Assembly: GCA_027604005.1 (NCBI GenBank)
Contig: JADGJT010000036.1
Location: 1-64,000, forward strand
DNA from: Dinochytrium kinnereticum
Lineage: Eukaryota > Chytridiomycota > Chytridiomycetes > Chytridiales > Chytridiaceae
DNA length: 64,000 nt
Direction of reading: 5' to 3'
Positions 24,701-35,700 of this stretch are shown here, piece after piece. How positions within the stretch are numbered: position 1 is the first letter of the stretch; the number at the start of each line of letters is the position of its first letter. The translations under genes and the position numbers were made by a program. The notes under the pieces are model-generated. The model was not told where the DNA came from. It saw only the letters and a list, made by a program, of their open reading frames with translations, and ran no database searches.

Positions 24701-25013
24701 AGTGAGTTTTGCGTTTTTGATTTTTATTTATTTCTTTGACTTTTCTTTGTTTCGTGAGCGTGATTTTTTCTTCTCTCTTCTTCATTAACCTCTTCTTGCG
24801 ATCACTAGCGGAGAGATTTGTGCCCCTGAGTGGTATCTTACTTGCAAGGAGAATGAGCGTGCCGGGAGTGCTATGGGGCAACAGTATTTCCAGATTAAGG
24901 AGAAGGATCCGTTCTGCACCAGCATAAACTTCCAAGGTCTAAACGAGATCAGCCGCAAGCTCGCAGTCCAGGCTGGTGTTATTCCGAATAGCACAGTGAA
25001 CGACATCTACTGA
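21720..25013 (+). CDS. OPT-family oligopeptide transporter, paralogue 1
   Basis: Seven exons (21720-21831, 21925-22190, 22297-22474, 22545-23060, 23188-24159, 24260-24701, 24809-25013) give about 896 residues in one frame. OPT hallmarks: an acidic lead into the first helix (DAVVSRTDDPTLPVLTFR, the PT-subfamily DDP-TFR signature), FNYKEH and NTGANTG, GYGLAGLCRRYLV, NPG-like FGPGSPYQY, LKLGHYMKIPPR and VKKYRHTWW. Many hydrophobic helices (about 14-16) span the plasma or an internal membrane. The family imports tetra/pentapeptides, glutathione or related compounds by proton symport; the substrate here is not predictable. Introns after NTG, after NQVVG and after GWS recur at the same places in at least one of the two other OPT genes, so those positions are ancestral. 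Confidence 0.93.
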
Positions 25014-25941
25014 TCGAAATTGAGTCATATGCCGCTTTATTTCGGTTTTGTTCGTTTTTCAGATTGTTTGCTTTTTTGGCGGCGTTGGAATAGAAGCTGG
25101 TAGCATTCCTGCTTTCTACTTCTTTTTTTTTTTGCCTCAATCCAAGTTTCTCAGTTGCATAGTGTGGTTGTTTTGGGCCTATGCTCATTACGCGGCGTTC
25201 ACCCACTCACATCCCCCTCAAACCCCCACTGATCATTTCTTTCCTTTCCCATCCGAGGCATTTCATTATTCATTAGTGATCTTTTTGGTGGAAACGGATT
25301 ACCTGTCATTATGCCCTCCGACATCTTTATCTCTTTTTGCTTCTCTTTCCTTTCTGTTCATCTCAATCCATACGTTTGTCTTATTCCTTGATCTGTTAAT
25401 ATCTTAAATGGAATCTTTTGCTCTTCCATTCCCCGACCTCCATCAAACCCAGCCCCACTCGTTCTGTTTTTCTTTTTGTTTTAGCTGCGATGTTTTGTTG
25501 TTGCTATTTTATCATCTGGAATGATATTATTATTAAAGAACTTCAGTTTGTTGAATAGCCGAGGTCCTTTTTGCTCAACTACAGCCTTAAAATGGATTAT
25601 AACGTGGGACTTTCGAATGATGATTTATTTGTGTGATGAGGAAGGACTCTTTCGGACGGTGACTCCAAAATGCTGAGGATGGAATTTCAACTTCCGCTGC
25701 TGATCGTTTGAGTTTGTTGGCCGAACCCAACAGCAAGCAGCAACCCTCCCGTAATAATATATCGATTCATCAATAATATATCTATCCGTCCATCACCTGC
25801 TTGTACTGAAGGTGGAGGGTTATCTGCACGAATACTCATTGTAGAGGTAGAGGCACGCTCAAGAGGATTGGATAAGCAGTCGTGGTTAAGGAACCGAAAA
25901 GATACCCGAATAAGCGTTCCCTCCCCACTCCCATTCCTTTC
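25014..25941. other. Intergenic, T-rich 3' flank of OPT 1 and promoter of the villin-like gene
   Basis: The plus strand is T-rich over most of its length, with the short repeated word AATAATATATC around 25755-25785. No coding sequence is supported: the 119-codon plus ORF at 25048 is compositionally a T-rich artefact. Confidence 0.5.
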
Positions 25942-28900
25942 ATGGCAACTCCCTCACGAGAATCAACGGGCATCCCCCCTCTCGCCCCCATCCTCTCCCC
26001 AATTTCGGGATCCCGGCGCCATTCCACGAACAGCACAGAGCTGAAGTCCCAGCTCATGCAAGATCTCGATAGGCACGACAGGGCCATCCTCGAGTTCGAA
26101 CGAGGCATCGCAGAGCGAAGGGCACGATTCTCTGCCGCTCTAGCCGCCGCTGATAAAGAGTTGGAGAGAGACATGGAGAGATTCAGGTCTGAGAGGATGG
26201 CTGAGAAGCTTGAGCTTGAGATGAGATTGAAAGAGGTGGAGGAGGTGGGTGATGGTTTTTCTGTATACTTGAGGCTGAAAGAAATGTGCTGATGCATTTC
26301 ATAGGAGGTTGAGAGACAGCGCCGGGAGTCGCAGAGGCGACGATCCATGGAGGCGCTGCACCGAATTGGATCATCTTCGTCCATCTCGTCAATGCGGTCG
26401 GATACGTCGACCGGAAAATCTCCAATCGTTGTTAAAGAGCCAAGTAAAGCTTCGTTTGATAGTCCTATCAGGCCGTCAGGCTCACTCTTCGGCGTCTCAA
26501 CCTTGCTTAGTTCACGGCGGAGCAGCAGGGAGTTTAGCGATGAGCGGCTGGTGGGTTCTTTGACCGAAGTTCATCAACCCTTTTGTCACGTCGAAAGTCA
26601 GCCCAGAAACTGATGAGGTCCAAATTTAGGATGAGGGAGACCTAGCAGTCCAGCAATTCCAAGAGGAGCAGCGTCAGAAGCGCTTGTCGCGGCAAAAGAA
26701 GCATGAAGAGGTTATCTCCTCCTCTTCTTCTTGTGATGACATTCGGTTGAATGAGGAACGGATCGACTCGGCGGCAGCATTGAGTTCTGGCGCAGGGTCA
26801 CGGTCAGATGGGCTAAATGCAGGGCGATTCGCAACCCCGCTCCCAACCTACAGCAGAGGGAGCAGGCTTCATGTTGATGCGGATGAGGTCCAGGAGTGTC
26901 AGGCAAAGGAGCATTTAACTTTCGACGCTACAAGTGGAGGGGCTGGTTCTTCGGATCATGAGTTTTATTTACCACCAGCGAAGGATGAGTCGCATGAGTC
27001 TGTAGAGCGCGGCAGCATGGTACGAAGTAGAGACGACGGCTCTGGTTTGTGCTTACCGTTTTGTCACGGACCAGAACTCATCTTTTTACAGGCAAGGATA
27101 GCACCAAAACAACTATATCAAACTCTCAACGGATCTATCATGATTCATGGAGGAGGTTCGGTAATCAAGCTTCAGGAGAGGATTATGATGGATCTTTAGG
27201 GACAACTGCTAGTGGCTCGGAGAGAAGGCTCCGTAATGACCAGCAACGTTTTGGGATTCGGCTGAACCATCACTTTCATGCTGAAGCTGATCATATAGGG
27301 TCGACTAATCACACTATCGCTCCCCCTTCCACAATCAGTGGGGCCGGCTCCTCGGCTCAAGGGTCTGTCGCGTCTATCTCGGAGGTGGATATTTCTATAG
27401 CGGCCCCTCTTACTCCTCTAACTACGACGGAGTCTACTCCGTCAACCTCAACGTCTGGCACCGTTAATACCCGAGAAGACTTGTTCTATACCTCAAATAG
27501 GAACGAAATCGCAGAAACCCCAATATTTCTCCTTTCTGACGGACGGAGGAATATCTCAGATTTCCAGGACGAAGTTTACCCTGCAATTTTACGCCCAAAT
27601 CAGCTACTGAATAGTGTGGGGCAGCAGAGAAATGATCAGTTTACAGTTGAGCCACAGAAAGCTGATAATCAACGGCATGAACTTTGCAAAGATGAAATAC
27701 CTGGCTCGACGGATTTGGATGATCTGGAGGACGTCCCTGGAAAGGAAAAGCCATTGGAGAAGCTAACAGATGATTCTCAGGAGTCTTCTACCCCAGATTC
27801 ATCTCTGCGATCTTCCTCTCCTCTGAAAGACTCGGACCACTCGAACCTCCATGGGTCAGATGGGTCGTTAAGGAAGGGCGCCGACGACCTTACATGGGAT
27901 GAGGCAGCGGTAACAGCTGATAAAATCATACCTATCCTCGCTCAGATTGATCCCGCCACACCTCCCACAATCAGCACTGATGATAGACACCCTATGATTG
28001 CATCCCGGAGTAGTGCCGTATCAGAGGCTCCAGTAATGACTCTTGATGACCTGATTGATTCACCAATCCTTCACACAAGACGCATAGATGACTCAGCCAA
28101 TGATGATTCTGGGGAGCGGAATTCACTTACCAGTGTCGCGAGCTCGAACGATCCTCAGGCGTTAAATGCTGAAATGGATGGCGTATTATGGGACATTAAA
28201 GATCAGCCTGGAGAGAATTGCACGACACCGACGCTAAGGAACAGACAATCAGTGTCTAATGCCCCAGTTGCTCAATCGAATGTCATAGAAGAGGTTACAA
28301 TTGTCATCCCAACAGAATCTGATGCCACCAGGCCAAATAACGCTGAGCCCGCGAGGACTTCAGCCGACTCTGGGTCGATGAACTTGATGTCGAACTCTTC
28401 TACCCTTACCACGACCGTTGCAATAGACTATCATACAAGTAAAGGCGGGGGATTTACTCCGGAGCCAAAGTCATTAGAGCGCCAGGATGACTCGACAGTC
28501 TCTCAGGCGCCTACTTCCCCTCTTTTGAGCAAATCAAGATCTATCCTTGAGAGAGTACTGCCGTCTTGGAGGGGACCCTCGTCAAGGCGGAATTCGGTTT
28601 CGACGCCATCTCTTCCCGATGTTTCCGAAAGCACACCACCAATAGGGGGAAATAAGTGGTCATCAAGGTCTTTATCGCCGACAAAATCTGCCATCGGGGG
28701 TAGTGTCCGTGATCTGATTGCCCGTGCGGAGAAAAGAGACACGCCGGATGTCGCTGCATCTAAGAGGGTGGTATCTTCCCCACTTCCCCTTTCTGACTCT
28801 CAAACGAAGGGTGCTAGTGGGCGTCTAAAGACCATGCTAAGCAACTCAACACATCAGAGAGCAGTATCAGCATCCCTTCCTACCTCTTCTCCGACAAAGA

Positions 28901-31900
28901 TTATCCCGTCTGCGTCAATTCAAAGGGAGACAGCTTTGTACCGTCTAAAGGGGAAAAGGAGAATGTATTTTAGTCGTGTCCCATTCTCCGTCAGTAGCAT
29001 CAACAGCTCGGATGTGTTCATTTTGGAAGTAGCCGCGCAGCCGGTCCCACCTTCGCCTGTCCGAGGAGGTTCAGGGGCAGGCTTGGGAACTGGAATGCTT
29101 TATGTATGGGTTGGGGCTGGGGCTGGGAAAGTCAAAAAGGCCAAGGCGCTTGAGGTTGCCAACCGGATTCGAGATAAAGAGTTGAGGAGGAAGGCTGATA
29201 TCGAGATTATTGGTATGTCATATTTTGTATAAACCTTTCCTTCATTTTTTCATGTTGTATATTTAGGTTTTCTTTTCATTTTTATATTGGCAGTTCTGAC
29301 TTTGGGAGCAATCTAGATGAGGAAGACGAGAGCAGGCGTCATTTGGAGTTTTGGCAATTAATAGATCCAGCTTTGTCATCGATTCCTAAAGCTGTCTCAA
29401 AAGTGGCTGAAGATGGCGATGATATTGAATTCGAGAGAAAGATGGACGCGAGCCTGGTTCTTTATGGGTAAGTTGTGGCGATATCATCGATCTAGATATG
29501 GTGCGCTATTATCTAACAAATAGTTGTAGTCTTCGTGAAGAAAGCGAAGAATTTTCGGTCGTGGCACCGTCAGGAAAGAGCCTCACATCTAGGCTAATGA
29601 ACAGCGGTGGAGTCTTTATCCTTGAATTCAAAAGTGTGGCCATATACCTCTGGAATGGGCGGCATTCTTCTGAAGTTGACAGGGCTCTAGGTGCCCAATA
29701 CGCTCAGGTACATGTTATCCCCAAAAGGCCAATTCTCTTAATGTTTATCCTAGCAATTATGTCAACCTGTGTCAGAGGAAAAGGCAATCCCAGTCTACCT
29801 TGAAAGAGACGCAGGGGAGAGTGTATTTTTTATGGAGTTGTTCCCGGACTGGTCTGACGGTGTAACTATTGAAGTAAAAGCTCCCAGAAACGTCCAGGTC
29901 AAAGATAAGAGCCGATACGTTTATGACCGCGGCGGATGTAACTACACCTTTGTTTATAATACTTGCTTACGGCTCAACTCTTAGTTTCAAGGCCCGCAGT
30001 CACCCGATTAGATGTATCCAAAATGCTTCGACCACCGCCTCCACCTGCATCATGGGAGAGGCAAGCAGATGGTGCAACTTTAGAGGACCCGGGGGGGCCT
30101 CTACCCCTTCATGCGGATTTAGGGAAGATGATGCTTAACGTATTTGTGGCAGCAGGCTCGGAGCTCGTGGCACTTCCTGATTCTGAGTACGGATATCTTT
30201 ATTCGGGGGATGCGTACATTTTTCACTATCGGCATTTAAAGGGCAGGGAAGGAAATGAAAAGGAGTCTTTGATCGTTTATAGCTGGGTTGGAGATCTCTC
30301 GAAAGGGGTAGGTCAATAATGCCTTCCTCTTTTTTCGCCTTCGTATTGTCTTTTCTTTGAGGCCGCTCAATCAAATTTTTGTCGGTTAATGTTTACCTAT
30401 CATTTTATAATTTTTATTTTATTTTATACAATTGTGCTCCTAAGCTTATGTTTTCTTAGACTGAGCAAGCGACAGTGGCCTATAACGCAGCCCAAATGGA
30501 AAAGTCCTATGGCTGCCGCCATATTAGGATATCAGAAGGTCACGAGCCCCCCCATTTCCTCTCCATCTTCAAGCCATCTCTGAGTGATTCCGACAAAAAG
30601 AACACTTACTCGCTCGTCATTATTAAGAGGGGTCCCCGAACCATAACTTCACCAAAAGACCGTGCCCTATTTCACATATGTAGCATGTCCTCTGATACCC
30701 TCCGTGCAGTTGAAACAAAATGGAAGGCGTCAAGTCTCTATCGAGGATCATGTTTTGTTGCTTGCCTAAAGGATCGAGTGTACGCATGGAGTGGGTCTGG
30801 ATGCTTTGAATTTGAGAGGGATTATGCTCGTCAAGTAGCGGCCAAAGTTTCTGTAGGCTTCTGATTTCCTTCTGAATTCACTTATAAGATTTTTTTAGAA
30901 CGGACGAAATATTGAGGTCATCGAAGAAGGCAAGGAACCATCACATTTTTGGCAGAAACTTGCAGGAAAGGACGGTGTGAAGAATGACGAGAGTGATTAT
31001 GGCTCAGTAAGCTACCTATCGAGAAGATCGGAGCTGCTAGGCCTATACACGTGTCGTCTTTTTCGAATATCACATGTCGTCAATGGATCTCCAACGGTGC
31101 TAAGTCTTTATTGGGGTACAATTCTAATATCAAAATAATAGGCTGAGGAAGTGTCACCCTTTGCCCAGTCCGATCTGAACCAGAACTCTATTTACCTCCT
31201 CGATGCCTTCTTTGAGCTTTACGTATGGGTGGGCTCGGAAGCTAGATCAAATTATAAGGATATTCGACTGGCTCTCCAGACCGCTTTGGATTATGCGGAA
31301 CACGCAGCAAAGGAACAAAAGTCTCGGAAGCTTGCTGACGGCATTTCAGCAGGATCTGGAGTGTGGCTAGTTAGAAGCGGAGAAGAGACATATGGTTTTA
31401 AAGCTTGCTTTGTTGCTTTTGATGATGGGTTAGACGAATATCCTGGGGGGTTTGTAAGTGATTCATTCTGTTTAGTTAAATTGAATTAATTTTTTTTCCG
31501 TAGTTAGATATAATTAAGCGAACAGGTAGCTTGAAGGCAAAAAAGAGGTTGAAGCCAAAAGCAGAGTCTGTAGCTGCGCTTCTCGAGAAGGTTTGTCGCC
31601 CCTTTCTTTCTTTCTTTTTTTTTGTTTGCTGCTGGTGCTTAAGTTCATTAATAGCTATGGCTAACATGACTTACTCAGATGGAGTCATCAATTTACAGCC
31701 TTGACGAGTTACGGAAGAAGGACGACATCCCGTTAGGTGTGGATCCCGCACATCTAGAACAGGTACACATTTAAGAAGCTTGTAGAAATTTATTGAGTGT
31801 TGTCAGTATTTATCGCCAAGCGATTTCCAAAGAATATTTAAAACAGATCAGGAGACTTTCAAAAAGTATCCTGCATGGAAGCAATCAGAAATGAAGAAGA

Positions 31901-32007
31901 AAGGTATCAGAGCTACTCTTGAAAATATTAACGTTCTAATAGCCGATCTCTTTTAATATGCCCTTATCGAGCTGCGTTAAACAGCCTTTAGCGGTAGTGG
32001 TGGATGA
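25942..32007 (+). CDS. Supervillin-like actin-binding protein: long N-terminus, gelsolin repeats, villin headpiece
   Basis: Fifteen exons keep frame: 25942-26244, 26305-26550, 26630-27044, 27092-29212, 29317-29467, 29524-29707, 29778-29937, 29985-30307, 30460-30846, 30899-31096, 31142-31453, 31504-31590, 31679-31762, 31807-31903 and 31985-32007 (about 1696 residues). Residues about 35-130 form a charged coiled coil; about 130-930 are Ser/Thr/Asp-rich and disordered. From about 930 on there are five gelsolin-homology repeats, seen by GMLYVWVGAGAG, GGVFILEF with AIYLWNG, DAYIFHY, YRGSCFVA and IYLLDAFFELYVWVG with YTCRLFRIS. The last about 65 residues are a villin headpiece (IYSLDELRKK, then YPAWKQSEMKKKAF), the F-actin-binding module. 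Expected role: F-actin bundling, capping or membrane linkage in the cortex. Full-length villins are not found in Dikarya. The exon 4/5 and 7/8 joints are the least certain. Confidence 0.87.
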
Positions 32008-32715
32008 TCACCAGCGCTAACCTCTCTGAGCCTCTGTCATGTTCGGGGAGGGTTGTTAGGGTTTCCTTATTTTTTAAATATTTAATTTAAATAGCCATTC
32101 TTTTACTTTTGCAAGCCTACGCATACATCATAATGACAGAGTCAAGGCAACCGTTGCGCTTGAGGGTAGGGAGGGGAGGAGGGGTGTTGGAGTTCATAGC
32201 TATTCTTAAGCTATGCAGCATGAAGACCGTAAGAAGAAGAAATAAAGAGGAAGAGAACTATTGATACATTATTATATTTCTTTCAGCATTCAGCCGATCT
32301 GTTCTTGATGCTTACATGACCCTTTTGTTATGAAACGCAATTTTATGTCGATGTAGTGTCAGTTTTCTCTTTAAAAGAAAGGCGAATCATGGAATGTCGG
32401 CTTTCATTTCAACCTCATTCGCTTGCTTTATCTAGCTTAAAGCCACAATGATCTTACGTTGTAAAGATTTTGGGAGAGGATTGAATCTCAATGACTTCTT
32501 CAGGAAAAAATCCCCTTAACTCTCATACTTATAAACTCTTTTCTCTTACATGATTTAAATTAGAAAGGTCAAACCATAGTTTATTTTAGCCAACATATAC
32601 ATAATAGTAACAGGAGAAGAGATCGACATTAACAGCTAACAGCAAACAAATCTGCATAAAAGCTTTTCCAAGGCAAAAACAAAGGAGAAAAAGGACTGTA
32701 AGACTTTATGTATAA
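32008..32715. other. Convergent intergenic region
   Basis: It lies between the stops of the villin-like and RalGAP-like genes and is AT-rich. It should hold both 3' UTRs. No gene was seen. Confidence 0.55.
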
Positions 32716-35700
32716 TTATCGAATAAGAATAAAAGGAAGAGAAAAAATTACACACCTAGCAAGGGATGTATTCATTTTATGTCGAGCCGCAATCTCCTCT
32801 ACCTGAAGGCGTCGTGCGATCTGACTGAAAGAAAATAATGAGGAAAAAAAAGTTTTAGTTGGCTGCACATCAGCGACCGTGATAACCTAAGCGAAATGCT
32901 TACGGCTTCCGATATGCTCCCTTCATAACCTTCACATAGTGATGCATCCTCAATCCTGTCTGCCTCACTAAAGATCCAACAACATGTCGGCTGACTATCA
33001 TCCCATCTGCTAGCGGTCCGGGCAACTGACCCTCATCCACACCAGGGTTCGGCACCACACGAATTAGATACAATCCCGCTGTTCGTAAAGGATGAATGAC
33101 TAAGTAAACCAATACGGATTGAAGAGAGGAAGTAATGGTTTTTGTGATGAGTTTGAGGTCGGAGGAGTCCTCGACCCAAAGGATACATATGACCGCGTCG
33201 GTGAGTTTTGAGAGGAGATGAATGATTTTCGAGTCGGAGACTATTTGATACTTCGATGTTACAGATGGGTTAGACTTGGTATCGTTTTGCGAAGTGACAT
33301 CGCTTTGTGCGTTTTGTGGAATGTCCGTTATCTCGGCCGGTGTAGGTAAAAGTTTATCTCCAGCAGAATGGACGTTTATAGGCGCCGTATCTTCCGACAA
33401 TTCCGGATCGCACGGTGTCGTCGAAACAACGTAAGGGGAATGAAACACCACATCTGTCGAAGAACTCGAGAAATATGGGAGTGTCTCACAAACTCCTGGT
33501 CCCAAAGCTCCCGAATATCCGAAATGAGTGGCAGAATCCACCGGCCAGGCGATCGTGTAAAGAAACTGATAAAAATCTTGGCTGATGGACTGAGGTTGTA
33601 GAATCTCTTCAAGACGATCTTGACAGGTTCTCGCGAAAAGTACAGTGATAGGGACGCAGTCTCGCCTTTTTACGTAAAAAAAAAAAAAAAAAAAAATAAT
33701 CTCGTTAGGATGCGGAAGGTATCGATTATAATAAGACATTACTCTGGCATTGAGTCGAGTTTTTCAATATCGCGAAGGAGGGTATCGGTCAAAATAAGCG
33801 GGCGAAGCTTTTCCCGGTTTTCGAGGCTCAAGAGGCCGGTCTGAGATAAAAACGTACGGAAAATGGAAGACGGTGATTCTATGAATGATCTGTCCACAGG
33901 TGAAGGTGGATTTTCCGTTATACATATATTTGAAAGCCTAAACCCAAAAAGTCAGCACTTGAACTGTAAAACAACCAAAAAAGTGTATGTATATACTACA
34001 TTTCTTGCACATCGCGGCATCTTCCAAGTTCCCAAGTCGCCTGCTTCTCCATAAGTCTTCTAATCATATCAAACGACCTTTTTTTATCAACCGAATCGTC
34101 AAGGATGGTTGCGAGTTGAGGTAATGCATTCTCGTTTTCGGTTTTCAGATGAACAATTGAACTGCCGGGAGGTATGTGGGGGGCTATTGATGGGGTTATG
34201 TGGGGTCCAGAGATATGGAAACCAGCACTTGAGCGACATAGTTCACGATTTGGCGGGGTTGCTAAGCTTGTGCGGGAAGGGGATGAGATTCGGGGTTTGG
34301 GAATTCCTAGGGTATCGGGACTTGTTGCAACTGAGAAATAGTTTGAAGAAGAAATGATAAAAACTAGTTTAGATTATTTGAAACCATTTGAGCATTGAAT
34401 CAGTACAGGAGCGAAACGAGTTGAATAGAGGGGTGCAGCATACCTGCTGCGAGATTACAACTCGTGGTAGAGGGCGAAGCACGATTAGAACTTCCCCCGC
34501 AAATATTCCTCCCTGTATCCTCAATATACTTCAATCCAGAAGTCCACGAGTACTTCCCAGTAGCATCCCTCAAAATTAGCGTCAAGCAAGGATCCATCCC
34601 AACCCCCTCATCCCCGATCTCTTCATTTCGATAAGCCCAATTTGGTTGCTCCAATAAGCCAATAATTACCCTCCCGTCAAAAATATAGTATCGGAGATAT
34701 GGGCGTATTTCCATTGGACTTAACGGTAACGGGGATCCTATTTCTGAAGAGTTTTCAGAGGTGGAATGGCTGGACGGGTTTGCTCCTCGTGATTTCAACC
34801 GTGCTTCCATGATTCTTTTCAACTCATCCATTTCATTCCAAACCGTGCTCATTCGCGTCATACCTGTACTTTCACCATACGGAGGAAAGTGACCCAAATG
34901 ATTTACCAGAAGAGCAAAAGCAGTCTCGGCAGCCGATTTCACTGCCAATTCACACTTTAAAGTCGCAAACGTCGGTAACCCAACTCCACCATCTTTAGTT
35001 TCAGTGCTCACACCCCCCCCTCCACCTTTTTCGTTAACTCCGGCAATTGCGCTGAAATGAGCTAGCTTTGAGTGCGGGAGTTTCTGAAACTTAGTTCGGA
35101 CCGCTGATAGGCCCTTCCGGCGTTCAGAAGACGTTCCAGACTTGACAGTTTCTGCGAGATTCGCAAAATGATTTGCGAGAGTTGATGTAGTGGTGGCGGG
35201 TTGTGAAGGGCTCTTTTCGGAACCAATTGAAAGGGTGGAAGATGTATGTGACATTGGGATTGTTGTAGGGAGGACGAAGGCTGGGAGGTTTGAGATGGTT
35301 GAGAAGTCGTTATCACGGTCTAAGACTGTTATGCCGCGGCAGAGGGAGCATATTACTGCGCTGAGACAGTCGCGGTCATTTGGGATCCAGGTTCCCACTA
35401 TGGCCCAGCGGGTAAGACACTCGTAGGCCTTAATTATGAGGGTGTGGTTTGCCTTTTTTTTGGAGATGAAGGTGAGGTCAAATCGGTGTAGGTTTTTTTT
35501 GTACTTACTACCAGGCTTTCGTCGGCAAACAGTCCGTCAATGTATTGGCAGAGTGAGATTAGAAGTTCCCTTGCGCATGTCTATTAAATTTTAATTTAAT
35601 TAAAGGGACATTATGTACTAAGCCTAAGATATAGATTGGTAACAAACAGCATACCTTATTCCCATGATTTACATACTTCCACAAAGCTGTCAACTGCGAA

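Noticed and set aside
29213..29296. Villin-like exon 5 starting right after the GGCAG at about 29293
   Set aside because: That joint leads to a stop codon. The later acceptor CTAG|ATGAGG, preceded by a CTGAC branch point, keeps frame and restores the gelsolin pattern IIDEEDE...FW.
31007..31041. Intron at GTAAGC in the villin-like gene
   Set aside because: It would be under 40 bp and the reading frame is open across it, continuing smoothly into the next gelsolin repeat.
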